Assembly: GCF_001693735.1 (NCBI RefSeq)
Contig: NZ_LWDV01000008.1
Coordinates: 621,643-685,642 of the forward strand
Length of the DNA stretch: 64,000 nucleotides
Source of the DNA: Orenia metallireducens
Lineage (GTDB): Bacteria > Bacillota > Halanaerobiia > Halobacteroidales > Halobacteroidaceae
Reading direction: 5' to 3'
The notes under the pieces were generated by a model that saw only the letters and a program-made list of their open reading frames with translations, ran no database searches and had not been told where the DNA came from. Positions 42,779 through 51,597 of this stretch are shown piece by piece (position 1 is the first letter of the stretch; every line of letters begins with the position of its first letter). Made by a program: the position numbers and the translations under genes.

Positions 42779-43009
42779 TATGGAGATAATTATGAATATT
42801 CTCAACCTTAAAGGTTATTAGACTATACCTTCTTAGCAGAGTCTTTGGGATAAGAAAAAAAGGCTTATTGAGAGTCCTTTATAAACTTTTATTTAAAAAG
42901 TAGAAGAACAGAGACACAGTTATTCTAATCTTTTAGAGGAATTTATCGATAAAAGTTGAAGTTTTTATTATAGATTAGATGAAGTAATAGGAGGTGTAGT
43001 AGGTTTATC

Positions 43010-45571
43010 ATGGTAATGAACTTATATAAAGATAAATTTGTTTTAATTACTATATTGATATTATTAATTTTAGTATTTAATCTGACAAGCTCTCAAGCTA
43101 ATGAAGATAAGAAGAATATATTGATTATTCATTCCTATTATCCTGAATTTGGTTGGACAGCAAATATTGACAGAGGTATCAGAAGTATCTTAGGTGCTAA
43201 CTCTGAAAATATAAATTTACATACTGAATACTTGGATACTAAGCGAATAATTGATAAAGAGCATATAAATAATCTGTATAGACTCTTTAAACATAAATTT
43301 AAGGATGCTAAATTTGATTTGATTATTTCATCTGATGATGATGCCTTGAAATTTTTGTTAGAATATCGAGATGATCTCTTTTCTAATACATCAGTGGTAT
43401 TCTGTGGAATAAGTGATTTGGACAAGTATTCCTTTGAGAGTAAGGAGAACTTCAGTGGTATAGAAGAAAAACTGGACATGAAAAGTACAATTAAGGTTGC
43501 TTTGAATCTACATCCTAACATTGACAAAGTAGTAGCAATTACTGATGGAACTACTACTGGTCTAACAAACTTACAGATGTTAAAAGTTGCTATGAATGAT
43601 ATTCCTGAGCCTATCAGTCTAATCACTTATAAATTATCTTATCTCACTGAAGTAAAGGAGATAGCAAGGAAGTTAGATAAAAATAGTATTATAGTCTGGC
43701 TTGCCAGTATAAAATATGATTCAGGGAATTTAATCTCCTTGACAGAAGCCACAAAACTGATTTCTAAATATACTAATAGACCAATTTATAGCTTTTGGGA
43801 TGTATTTCCTGGAAATGGGGTATTAGGTGGTAAGATTAGTAGTGGCTACCAGCAGGGAAGAATTGTTTCTCAGATAGCATTGAGCATATTAAAGGGGGAA
43901 GAACCAGTTATTGAGGAGAGTCCTAATAAATTCATGTTTGATTACCATGAGTTAAAGAGATTTAATATACCCTTTGATAAATTGCCTAAAGAAAGTATTA
44001 TTGTTAACAGACCCCGTTCATTTTATAATGAGAATAGAGGTAAGGTCTTAGCTACTTTAGCCTTTATAATCTTTCTGACTATAATTATCTGTCTTCTTTT
44101 GATAAATATACTTAGGCGTCAAGTAGCAGAAGAGGAGCTTAAAGAGAGTAGAAATAAATATAGAACCTTATTCCAAGCAACAGGTACTGCTAGTTGTATA
44201 CTAGAGAAGGATACAACGTTCTCTTTGGTAAATGATAAGATGGAAGAGGTTTTGGGTTATTCTAAAGAAGAGATTGAGGGTAAGATGAAACTGTTAGAAT
44301 TAATTATGGATCATGAATCTTTAAGTAAGATTTTAAATTATCACTGTCAACGCAAGAGTGATGAAGATAATATTTCTGAGAGATATGAGCTTGATATTAT
44401 AGATAATTTTGGAGAGAAGAAGACTGTGATTATTCAAGCTAAGCTAATACCTGATAGTGAGAAGAGCATAGTCTCATTAATAGATATTACCGAACGTAAG
44501 AAAGCTGAAGAGAAGATTAAATATATTAGTTATCATGATAGTTTAACTGGACTTTATAATAGGAAGTTCTATGAAGAAGAATTAAAAAGGCTAGATGTAG
44601 AACGAAAATTGCCTTTAAGCATAATTGTGGGAGATGCCAATGGATTGAAATTGACTAATGATGTCTTTGGTCATGAAGCTGGAGATAAACTATTAAAAGA
44701 GATAGCTAGTATCTTAAGAAATGCTAGTCGTAAGGAAGATATTATTGCTCGATGGGGTGGTGATGAGTTTGGGATTATTTTGACAGAAACTAGTGAAGAG
44801 GTTGCTCAAAATATAATCAAACGGATTAAAGAAGGTTGTGAATCTTCTGATTTTGATCCAATTATTCCTCAGATTGCTTTAGGGTGTGCAACTAAGATAA
44901 GGAATAAGGAAGATATAAAAGAGGTATATAAAAGAGCAGAGAATAGAATGTATGAAGACAAAGCAGAAAATAAGAGTAGTAGCAATAGTGCACTACTAAA
45001 ATCACTAACTGAAAAGCTAGAAAATAATAGTTATGAAACTGTAGGTCATACCTCTAGAATGATTAGCATGAGTAGAAAGATGGGGTATAGGTTGGATTTG
45101 TCAGAGAGGGATATAGATAAATTGGTTAAACTGGCTAAATATCATGATATTGGTAAATTACCAATCAGAAAAGAGGTACTTAATAAAGATAAATTTTTAA
45201 CTGAGAAAGAATGGGAAGAGTTTAAAAAACATCCAGAGCATGGATATAATATAGCTAAGAGTTTTCAGGATTTAAGAAGTATCGCCAATGATATTCTTTA
45301 TCATCATGAGAATTGGGATGGAACAGGTTATCCAGAAGAATTAGCAGGAGAGGATATCCCCTTTTTATCTAGGGTTGTACATATAGTCGATGCTTATGAC
45401 GCATTACTTAATCGACCCTATAATTCAATTGATAATAGTAAAGGCTACCAAGGTCCTATGTCTAAGATTAAGGCTATACAAGTGATAAAAGATAAATCTG
45501 GAAAGTTCTTTGATCCTGAATTAGTTGATGTTTTTCTGAAATTAATAGAAGATGAGAAAGATAATAGCTAG
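43010..45571 (+). CDS. Membrane sensor: ABC_sub_bind-PAS-GGDEF-HD-GYP
   Basis: An 853-residue transmembrane protein. An N-terminal signal/anchor helix (FVLITILILLILVFNL) is followed by an extracytoplasmic domain of the ABC_sub_bind (TrpX-like, PF04392) type from about 35 to 335 (ILIIHSYYPEFGWTANIDRG; VVFCGISDLDKY). Helix 2 lies at about 348-368. Inside are a PAS domain (380-495), a GGDEF domain with intact motif at 583-587 and an RxxD inhibitory site (RKED), and an HD-GYP domain with HD at 712-713 and HHENWDGTGYP at 765. It probably links an external ligand to c-di-GMP turnover. The C-terminal 480 residues resemble the 15524-16957 protein throughout. Confidence 0.87.
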   Translation: MVMNLYKDKFVLITILILLILVFNLTSSQANEDKKNILIIHSYYPEFGWTANIDRGIRSILGANSENINLHTEYLDTKRIIDKEHINNLYRLFKHKFKDAKFDLIISSDDDALKFLLEYRDDLFSNTSVVFCGISDLDKYSFESKENFSGIEEKLDMKSTIKVALNLHPNIDKVVAITDGTTTGLTNLQMLKVAMNDIPEPISLITYKLSYLTEVKEIARKLDKNSIIVWLASIKYDSGNLISLTEATKLISKYTNRPIYSFWDVFPGNGVLGGKISSGYQQGRIVSQIALSILKGEEPVIEESPNKFMFDYHELKRFNIPFDKLPKESIIVNRPRSFYNENRGKVLATLAFIIFLTIIICLLLINILRRQVAEEELKESRNKYRTLFQATGTASCILEKDTTFSLVNDKMEEVLGYSKEEIEGKMKLLELIMDHESLSKILNYHCQRKSDEDNISERYELDIIDNFGEKKTVIIQAKLIPDSEKSIVSLIDITERKKAEEKIKYISYHDSLTGLYNRKFYEEELKRLDVERKLPLSIIVGDANGLKLTNDVFGHEAGDKLLKEIASILRNASRKEDIIARWGGDEFGIILTETSEEVAQNIIKRIKEGCESSDFDPIIPQIALGCATKIRNKEDIKEVYKRAENRMYEDKAENKSSSNSALLKSLTEKLENNSYETVGHTSRMISMSRKMGYRLDLSERDIDKLVKLAKYHDIGKLPIRKEVLNKDKFLTEKEWEEFKKHPEHGYNIAKSFQDLRSIANDILYHHENWDGTGYPEELAGEDIPFLSRVVHIVDAYDALLNRPYNSIDNSKGYQGPMSKIKAIQVIKDKSGKFFDPELVDVFLKLIEDEKDNS

Positions 45572-45587
45572 TACTAGCTATTATCTT
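45558..45587. terminator. Palindromic terminator over stop codon
   Basis: 30-bp perfect palindrome (AAGATAATAGCTAGT and its complement) containing the TAG of the sensor gene, followed by TATTTTT. Confidence 0.82.
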
Positions 45588-45612
45588 ATTTTTGGAAAGG
45601 ATATTATTGATT

Positions 45613-45960
45613 TTACTCTACAGTAATCTCTTTATTTCCTTGCCATTGGCCATGTAAGTTACAGAGTTCATAAGCTCTGATAGTACAAGACTCTTTTAAT
45701 TTTACCTTAAAAGTAACCGCTGGCTTCATTTCAGGGGTGAAGTTTGCTCTGCCTAGATGATAATAGTTAGCATAAAGATCAACATATTGGATAAAGTGAC
45801 CTGGTTCTACAGGATGATCTATCTCTCCCATCTTGACAGTAATATCGAAATATTCGTCTTTCTTTACTTTATCAGGTGCTTGAATTACAGGTATGTGCTT
45901 CTTTTCTAGCTCAGTCTTATTATTTGTATTATCAGCTTGTTTTACTTCATAATATTGCAT
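45613..45960 (-). CDS. Superoxide reductase (neelaredoxin type)
   Basis: A 115-residue class II superoxide reductase, which reduces superoxide to peroxide without making O2. Iron ligands of the SOR centre are visible: EKKHIPVI (the lid Glu/Lys and first His), IDHPVEPGHFIQYVDLY (two His) and CNLHGQW (Cys and last His). It lacks the N-terminal rubredoxin-like desulforedoxin domain that the other copy (52923-53303) has. It lies 17 bp after the rubrerythrin gene on the same strand, so superoxide removal is coupled with peroxide removal. Confidence 0.9.
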   Translation of the reverse strand: MQYYEVKQADNTNNKTELEKKHIPVIQAPDKVKKDEYFDITVKMGEIDHPVEPGHFIQYVDLYANYYHLGRANFTPEMKPAVTFKVKLKESCTIRAYELCNLHGQWQGNKEITVE

Positions 45961-45977
45961 TATTATCCCCCTTATTA

Positions 45978-46535
45978 TTAATCTCTAAATTCTTCAAAAT
46001 CGTCTTTACTTGCCCCACAGATAGGACATTTATCAGGTGTATCATCTTTGACAGTATGTCCACATACTGTACAAACACTTACATATTCTAAATCATAATC
46101 CGCGTCATTTTCAACTGAGTCTCTTGCTTCACTATATAATTTAGAGTGAGTTTTCTCTGCTTCTAGAGCATAGTGGAAGGATTTAAGGGCATCCTTTTCA
46201 TCTTGATCTTTAGCTACTAGATAATAGCTAGGATACATCTGTTCAACCTCAAAGTTCTCTCCTGCTATAGCACCTTCTAAATTTTCAGAAGTAGAACCAA
46301 TACCAAATCCAGCTCCAGAAGCAACTAAGAAATCCCCTTCGATATTGTCATGAGCTTCAAAGTGATTACTAGCATGTACCTCTTCAGCAAAAGCAATAGC
46401 TTCAAACAATAAAGCTACATTCGGGAATCCATCTTCTTCAGCTACTTGACTCCAAACTCTATATCGCTGATAAGCTTGACTCTCACCACCAAATGCGGAA
46501 CGGAGGTTCTCTGCTGTCATTTCATTATTCACCAT
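45978..46535 (-). CDS. Rubrerythrin, copy 1
   Basis: A 185-residue rubrerythrin: a ferritin-like four-helix domain with diiron ligands (AFGGESQAYQRY, EEVHASNH, EAEKTHSKLY) and a C-terminal rubredoxin-like site, CTVCGHTVKDDTPDKCPICG. It reduces H2O2 to water with electrons from rubredoxin. AGGGGGTG precedes the start on the minus strand. It is the first gene of the rbr-sor pair. Of the two rubrerythrins in the window this one has a longer insert after helix 2 (GDFLVASGAGFGIGSTSENL). Confidence 0.9.
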   Translation of the reverse strand: MVNNEMTAENLRSAFGGESQAYQRYRVWSQVAEEDGFPNVALLFEAIAFAEEVHASNHFEAHDNIEGDFLVASGAGFGIGSTSENLEGAIAGENFEVEQMYPSYYLVAKDQDEKDALKSFHYALEAEKTHSKLYSEARDSVENDADYDLEYVSVCTVCGHTVKDDTPDKCPICGASKDDFEEFRD

Positions 46536-46709
46536 TATAACACCCCCTTTGTGTAATTAAATACATGATGAGTGTACTATTAATAACACTTATGTATTAT
46601 AATAACCAGAAGAATAATTTTTATTTAGGTTATTCATGAATTATATATTAAATAATTTAATATATATATATATGATGTAGTAGATTAATATAATCGTTGT
46701 GCTAGTTAA

Positions 46710-46820
46710 ATGATGATATGGATTTTAAAAGAACAAGCTGATGAGGAGATTGATTTCTTTTTAACTGAATCTTTTACGTTTAGAATCGATGTTTTTGAAG
46801 CAGCTATTGTGTTAGAATAA
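46710..46820 (+). pseudogene. 36-codon ORF, probable gene remnant
   Basis: Encodes MMIWILKEQADEEIDFFLTE and a short end (FEAAIVLE) with no ribosome site. A real terminator 14 bp later suggests it is the end of a once longer gene. I do not recognise the family. The rest of 46536-46709 and 46870-46969 is AT-rich with no clear feature. Confidence 0.3.
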
Positions 46821-46833
46821 ATTTATTATTTTG

Positions 46834-46868
46834 GCAATTCACATCAAAATAATGTGGATTGCTTTTTT
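46834..46868 (+). terminator. Terminator after remnant ORF
   Basis: GCAATTCACAT / ATGTGGATTGC stem (one G-T pair) followed by six T residues. Confidence 0.8.
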
Positions 46869-46969
46869 ATTACATTTCGATGTCTTGGTATAAATAATTT
46901 AATTTCTTATAATACTAAGGCATATAATAGTAATTTGTAACTATCTATTATTCAATAAGATGGTTTTTA

Positions 46970-47008
46970 CTATGTTATATTTTAAGAATAATGAGTAAAA
47001 TAACATAG
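46970..47008. promoter_or_regulatory. Inverted repeat before 2-oxoacid oxidoreductase operon
   Basis: CTATGTTAT (46970-46978) and ATAACATAG (47000-47008) are perfect 9-bp arms 21 bp apart, 35 bp before the start codon. It could be an operator or a leader hairpin; no known consensus fits. Confidence 0.4.
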
Positions 47009-47043
47009 ATGTCTGCTACTATAAACAACAAGGAGGGAAGTAT

Positions 47044-48765
47044 ATGGATTTTAATTTAGTCATTGCTGGTGAAGCAGGACAAGGGTTAAATACATTAAAT
47101 TTTGTATTAAGTAAGATTTTATTTAAAAGTGGATTTCATATTTATTCAACTAAAAATTATGAATCCCGTGTTCGTGGTGGACATAATTTTATGAAAATTA
47201 GATTTGGAGATGAAAAGATAACTGCTCCTAAAGATGAACAAGATATATTACTAGCTTTAAATAAAGCTAGTATAGAGATTCATCAAGACTATGTTAAAGA
47301 TGATGGAATTATGATTTATAATGGTGAATCCTATGAAGGAGAGCTAAGAGAGAAGAATCAAGATAAGGAGATATTCTCTCTAGAAGCTGCTTTAATAGCT
47401 CAAGATATCGGAAATGGTAGAGTTGCAAATACAGTCTTTGTAGGAGTATTACTTAAATTATTAGGAATGAATTTAAAGATTGCTGAAGAGGTATTAGATG
47501 AATACTTTAGACGTGCTGAAGATATTAAACAGATGAATATTGATGCATTGCATAAAGGATATGAGAAAGCAGAGGTAGCTAAAAGAAGGTTTGAGATGCC
47601 AGAGGTTACTCCTAGAGATAACCAAATTTTGATTAATGGAAATCAGGCTATCGGGATGGGAGCAGCTGTGGCAGGGGTACAATTTTACTCTGCTTATCCA
47701 ATGACTCCAGCCACAGGGGTAATGAACTATTTAGCTAAAAGGCAGAATGATTTAGGAATAGTAGTGGAGCAGGCAGAAGATGAGATTGCTGCTATTATGA
47801 TGGCCTTAGGTGGGTCTTATAGCGGAATTCGTTCGATGACAGGAAGCTCTGGTGGTGGATTTGCTCTAATGACAGAAGCGGTAAGTTTTGCTGGAATTGC
47901 TGAACTTCCCATAGTTATCGTAGATGTTCAAAGACCTGGTCCAGCAACAGGATTACCTACTAGAACTGAGCAGGCCGACCTATTATTTACTATCAATGCA
48001 GGGCATGGTGATTTCCCTAAGATGGTTATTGCTGTTAAGGATGCTGAAGATGCATTTTATCAAACCTTTAGGGCAGTCAACCTAGCTGAAAAATATCAGA
48101 TACCGGTTATTCTCTTAAGTGATCAGTTTTTGGCAGATGCTGAAGTAAATGTAGATGCTTTTGATTTAGAAGAATTAGAGAACTATAATGGTTTTATCTC
48201 TGATAAAGAAGCTAAGAATATAACTGATTATAGAAGATATGCTTTTAGTGATGATGGAGTCTCTCCAATGGCATATCCAGGGCAACTTGAAGATGATATA
48301 GTCTTAATTGATAGTGATGAGCATGATGAGCATGGACACATTATCGAAGATGCTGAAACACGGGTAAAGATGGTAGATAAGAGATTTGATAAGATAGATA
48401 AATTAATTATGGAGGATTTAGAAGAACCAGAGTATGTAGGACCAGAGAATATAGATTATTTATTAATTGGATGGGGTTCTACTTACGGACCATTACAGGA
48501 AGCTAGGGAACTTTTAGAGCAAGATGGTCATGATGTAGGGTTATTAACGTTCAGTGATGTTTGGCCATTACCAATTGAAGAGTTAGAAGATAAAATTGAT
48601 GGTCCAACATCAATTATTGTTGAGAATAATGGAACAGCCCAATTCTCCCGTTTAATCAGTGCAGAGACTGGAATTATGATAAATCATGAGCTGGTAAAAT
48701 ATAATGGTCGACCATTTACTGCTCACGAAATCTATGAGGCTATCCAAGAAGAGGTGATTGACTAA
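47044..48765 (+). CDS. 2-oxoacid:ferredoxin oxidoreductase, gamma-alpha fusion subunit
   Basis: A 573-residue fused subunit. Residues 1-185 are the gamma domain (GEAGQGLNTL, ESRVRGGHNFMKI); the alpha/pyrimidine-binding domain follows (GNQAIGMGAAVAGVQFYSAY, PMTPATGVMNYL, SSGGGFALMTEAVSFAG), and a C-terminal domain II (LLIGWGSTYGPLQEA). With the beta subunit it cleaves a 2-oxoacid with CoA, giving acyl-CoA, CO2 and reduced ferredoxin. Two-subunit enzymes of this length are usually annotated as 2-oxoglutarate or general 2-oxoacid oxidoreductases; pyruvate specificity cannot be excluded. No ferredoxin (delta) subunit is encoded. TAATGG overlap with the beta gene. Confidence 0.9.
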   Translation: MDFNLVIAGEAGQGLNTLNFVLSKILFKSGFHIYSTKNYESRVRGGHNFMKIRFGDEKITAPKDEQDILLALNKASIEIHQDYVKDDGIMIYNGESYEGELREKNQDKEIFSLEAALIAQDIGNGRVANTVFVGVLLKLLGMNLKIAEEVLDEYFRRAEDIKQMNIDALHKGYEKAEVAKRRFEMPEVTPRDNQILINGNQAIGMGAAVAGVQFYSAYPMTPATGVMNYLAKRQNDLGIVVEQAEDEIAAIMMALGGSYSGIRSMTGSSGGGFALMTEAVSFAGIAELPIVIVDVQRPGPATGLPTRTEQADLLFTINAGHGDFPKMVIAVKDAEDAFYQTFRAVNLAEKYQIPVILLSDQFLADAEVNVDAFDLEELENYNGFISDKEAKNITDYRRYAFSDDGVSPMAYPGQLEDDIVLIDSDEHDEHGHIIEDAETRVKMVDKRFDKIDKLIMEDLEEPEYVGPENIDYLLIGWGSTYGPLQEARELLEQDGHDVGLLTFSDVWPLPIEELEDKIDGPTSIIVENNGTAQFSRLISAETGIMINHELVKYNGRPFTAHEIYEAIQEEVID

Positions 48766-49622
48766 TGGTAAATCCAGAGATATATGAACCAAATCGAGAG
48801 ACAGCCTGGTGTCCAGGTTGTGGTGATATTCCTTTACGTCAATGTTTAGCAGAAGTTTTAGCAGAATTGGAATTAAAGCCTTCCCAAGTAACTATGTTTA
48901 CTGGAATTGGTCAGGCAGCTAAGATGCCCCATTATATTAAGGTTAATGGATTTAATGGTCTCCATGGTAGAGCTTTACCACCAGCCATCGGGATGAGGTT
49001 AGCTAATCCTGAGATGAAGGTCATTGTAGAGTCGGGTGATGGGGATACCTATGCAGAGGGTGGTAACCATATCCTCCATAATATCAGAAGGAACCCAGAT
49101 ATTGCTCATTTTGTCCATAATAATCAAATTTATGGTCTGACTAAAGGGCAAGCTTCTCCAACAAGTGAAGAGACTTTGACTACTTCTACACAACCAAATG
49201 GTATTACTCAAAGACCTTTTAATCCTGTCAAATTTGCAATTGCAATGGGTGCTACCTTTGTAGCTAGAAGTTTTGTAGGCAAGAAAGAACATTTAAAAGC
49301 TATGATGAAAGCAGCAATTAATCATAAAGGTTATGCTTTAATAGATATCTTACAGCCCTGTGTCTCTTTTAATAAAATTAACACTTATCAATGGTATATG
49401 AAGCGAGTCTATGAATTAGGTGACGATTATAATTCTACTGATTATCATGATGCTATAAAGAAAGCAGATGAATGGGGAGATAATATTCCAATTGGTATTA
49501 TTTATAAAGCAGAAGGAGTTCCTATCTTTAGAGATAGGCATCCACAAATTGGTGATAGAGTTTTAGTAAAAGAGAAGAAACATCCTAGAGAGTTTCAAGC
49601 ATTGATTGATGAGTTGAAATAA
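48765..49622 (+). CDS. 2-oxoacid:ferredoxin oxidoreductase, beta subunit
   Basis: A 285-residue thiamine-diphosphate and 4Fe-4S subunit. AWCPGCGDIPLRQCL supplies two cluster cysteines; GDGDTYAEGGNHILHNIRRN is the TPP/Mg site followed by NNQIYGLTKGQASPTS, typical of KorB/VorB-like beta subunits; LQPCVSFNKINTYQWYMKR holds a later cysteine. It forms the active site with the gamma-alpha subunit, whose stop overlaps its start by one base. It ends at a long hairpin shared with the convergent bioY genes. Confidence 0.92.
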   Translation: MVNPEIYEPNRETAWCPGCGDIPLRQCLAEVLAELELKPSQVTMFTGIGQAAKMPHYIKVNGFNGLHGRALPPAIGMRLANPEMKVIVESGDGDTYAEGGNHILHNIRRNPDIAHFVHNNQIYGLTKGQASPTSEETLTTSTQPNGITQRPFNPVKFAIAMGATFVARSFVGKKEHLKAMMKAAINHKGYALIDILQPCVSFNKINTYQWYMKRVYELGDDYNSTDYHDAIKKADEWGDNIPIGIIYKAEGVPIFRDRHPQIGDRVLVKEKKHPREFQALIDELK

Positions 49623-49625
49623 ATT

Positions 49626-49674
49626 TTAATAAAAGTAAAGGGTGAGGATTATCCTCACCCTTTACTTTTATTAA
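49626..49674. terminator. Shared bidirectional terminator (korB-like/bioY)
   Basis: 24-bp arms with a single unpaired base (core AAAGGGTGAGGAT / ATCCTCACCCTTT) between two convergent genes. Confidence 0.88.
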
Positions 49675-49677
49675 TTT

Positions 49678-50250
49678 TTAATCTTCATAAATAGGTAATG
49701 CTCCTCTGACTTGAGTAATAACCTTTTTGGATATTAGAGCTGCAATTATACAGAGTAATAGGTCACCAGGGATTGGAAGTAAAAATCCAATCTTAATTGC
49801 TTTACTTAGACTAATAGTAGTCCCCGTAATGAAGTTTAAATTAAGGTAAAGATAGACTACCCCAAATAAATAAACTACGGTTAAGCCAATGAAATTAGCT
49901 AATAAAAAGTTAATGAAAGTTTTATGTGTTAAATTCTCAATTATTTTACCAATTACATAAGCACCAATAGCAAATCCTAGTAAATATCCAAAGGTAGGTT
50001 GTAAGATATAGCTAGGTCCCCCACCTTGAGTAAAGATGGGAATACCAATCAATCCTATTCCTAGATAAACTAATTGGCTAATTAAAGCTAGTCTACTCCC
50101 CAATAAGCTCCCAGCAAAGAATACGAATAAAACCTGTAGTGTAAAGGGTACATAAGGGATAGGAATTTTAATAAAAGCTCCTACTGCTGTTAAAGCAGCA
50201 AATAATGCAGCTAAGATAAGGTCTTTAGTTTTAATTTTTACCACCACCAA
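49678..50250 (-). CDS. bioY: BioY biotin transporter, S-component, copy 2
   Basis: A 190-residue membrane protein with six helices and the BioY signature (ALFAALTAVGAFIKIPIP, FTLQVLFVFFAGSLLG, QLVYLGIGLIGIPIF, QPTFGYLLGFAIGAYVIG). BioY binds biotin as the S-component of an ECF transporter; the energising EcfA/EcfT genes are not here. It is the second gene of a two-gene operon, 18 bp after its paralogue, and is probably under the same BirA-type operator. Confidence 0.92.
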   Translation of the reverse strand: MVVVKIKTKDLILAALFAALTAVGAFIKIPIPYVPFTLQVLFVFFAGSLLGSRLALISQLVYLGIGLIGIPIFTQGGGPSYILQPTFGYLLGFAIGAYVIGKIIENLTHKTFINFLLANFIGLTVVYLFGVVYLYLNLNFITGTTISLSKAIKIGFLLPIPGDLLLCIIAALISKKVITQVRGALPIYED

Positions 50251-50268
50251 ATTAACTAATAATAAATT

Positions 50269-50838
50269 TTAATTTCTTGGGCTTGCAGTAGCAATTGCAT
50301 TCTCTACTCGCTCAATGACTTCTTTAGAAATAACTGCAGAGATAATAGCCTTAATGACATCAAAAGGTAAGAAGATTAAAAAGCCACCAATTAAGGCACT
50401 ATTAATTGGGTATGTTTTACCAAGATAAAAATTCATGATTAGATAAAGATGAGTTACTCCAAAAAAGTAGAAGACAAGCAGTCCTACAAAGTTAGCCAAG
50501 ATAAAATTTTTAAAATTCTTTTCACTACTTTCTATTATTTTACCAATTATGTAAGCGCCAATAGCAAACCCTACCAAGTATCCAAAGGTAGGATTTAATA
50601 CATAAGCAGGTCCTCCACCACTGGTAAAGATAGGAATACCAATTAATCCAATAAAAATATATATTAACTGGCTCATTAATCCTAAACGGCTACCTAAAAG
50701 GTTAGCAGCAAATATTACAAATAGAGGTTGCATACTAAAAGGTACTCCAAAGGGTGTTGGAATCTTAATAAAAGCACCAATCGCAGTCAAAGCTGCAAAA
50801 AGAGCAACCAATATCATTTCTCTAGTCTTAATATTCAT
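50269..50838 (-). CDS. bioY: BioY biotin transporter, S-component, copy 1
   Basis: A 189-residue BioY paralogue (ALFAALTAIGAFIKIPTPF, FSMQPLFVIFAANLLGSRLG, LNPTFGYLVGFAIGAYIIGK) with six membrane helices. It is closely related in pattern to the following copy, which suggests tandem duplication. AAGGAGG precedes the minus-strand ATG. The promoter and operator lie just upstream (50872-50936), so biotin should repress the pair. Confidence 0.92.
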   Translation of the reverse strand: MNIKTREMILVALFAALTAIGAFIKIPTPFGVPFSMQPLFVIFAANLLGSRLGLMSQLIYIFIGLIGIPIFTSGGGPAYVLNPTFGYLVGFAIGAYIIGKIIESSEKNFKNFILANFVGLLVFYFFGVTHLYLIMNFYLGKTYPINSALIGGFLIFLPFDVIKAIISAVISKEVIERVENAIATASPRN

Positions 50839-50871
50839 AATAAATCCTCCTTAAATATAGTTTAAAAATGA

Positions 50872-50897
50872 GTTAACCATATTATTTAAAGGTTAAC
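50872..50897 (-). promoter_or_regulatory. BirA-type biotin operator
   Basis: GTTAACC (50872-50878) and GGTTAAC (50891-50897) form a perfect inverted repeat with a 12-bp spacer, just downstream of the bioY -10 box. The half-sites are those of the BirA box (TTGTTAACC/GGTTAACAA); the usual spacer is about 14-16 bp, so this one is slightly tight. Confidence 0.75.
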
Positions 50898-50906
50898 GAT
50901 GGATTT

Positions 50907-50936
50907 ATTATAACAAAGTCTTATAATATTTGTCAA
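50907..50936 (-). promoter_or_regulatory. bioY promoter, near-consensus
   Basis: On the minus strand TTGACA (50931-50936), 18-bp spacer, TATAAT (50907-50912): both boxes are exact consensus. The BirA-type operator covers the start-site region immediately after it. Confidence 0.85.
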
Positions 50937-51000
50937 TATAATTACTGTTATACTTGAAAGATATATTTCAAATTTATGTAGAAGCTATCGTTTTAAAGAG

Positions 51001-51337
51001 ATATTGCGACACTTTTACTTCAGTTTACAGTTAACATCTTTAAAACCGAAGAAAATTTCTGTTTGAATGAAGCAAAAATTGAGCTAAAATTTAGAGTTTA
51101 ATCAGATTTTAAATAAAGAATATAATTAATGATAATAATTAGTAATTTGATTGCTGAGTGAGTGGGCTTTGCCATAGAAGTTTCCCTACAGATTTTTACT
51201 AAAAACCTTCCGTAATAAATTTATGAACCTGTAGGTTTGGTTACTTTTTCGCCCTGAAGGCACTACGCCTGAAGAAGTACTCTTGGGGTGGAACCTAATA
51301 TTTTGCTAACTTTTTTAAAGTAAAAGTGTCGCAATAT
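51001..51337. repeat. TIR repeat family, copy E (best preserved)
   Basis: The ends ATATTGCGACACTTTTACTT (51001-51020) and its exact complement (51318-51337) form perfect 20-bp terminal inverted repeats. The interior of about 300 bp has no ORF. It contains GTTTGAATGAAGC, GAGCTAAAATTTAGAG, GAGTGGGCTTTGCCAT, an extra hairpin-like insert (51178-51240) and the core end ACTACGCCTGAAGAAGTAC with CTTGGGGTG. It behaves like a non-autonomous transposable element. Confidence 0.8.
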
Positions 51338-51399
51338 ACCTATATCATATCACTATAGCATATAAGATCCATAATTTTTATAGTAAAATAGACAAAAAT

Positions 51400-51412
51400 A
51401 ATGATAATCATT
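51400..51412. promoter_or_regulatory. Fur-like box before rubredoxin operon
   Basis: AATGATAATCATT is an exact match to the middle 13 bases of the Fur consensus GATAATGATAATCATTATC, and the flanks add three more matches. It lies about 190 bp before the rubredoxin start. It could bind Fur or another family member; the distance leaves the promoter position open. Confidence 0.5.
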
Positions 51413-51597
51413 CTTAAATACAACAAAAAATAAATATTTTTTAATTTAAGCAGGAATTATTACTAATAATCTCTAATAATATAGATAGAGTAAGAAAATC
51501 TTCCGAATAAAAGATATTGATTTGTTAATAATATTAGAAAAAGTTATTAGATTTTGTTATTTAATATTAATTTCAAGTAAAATCGGGAGGTATCATT

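Noticed and set aside
42737..43009. Riboswitch or T-box leader before the large sensor gene
   Set aside because: Only the adhE terminator is structured; no T-box, S-box or c-di-GMP riboswitch words could be found by eye. An Infernal/Rfam scan would settle it.
45876..46091. Plus-strand 71-codon ORF opposite the sor-rbr junction
   Set aside because: Antisense to two certain genes with no ribosome site.
46571..46590. Possible PerR box before rubrerythrin 1 (AGTGTACTATTAATAACACT)
   Set aside because: Only five outer base pairs match as a dyad, and the 7-1-7 PerR pattern is not met.
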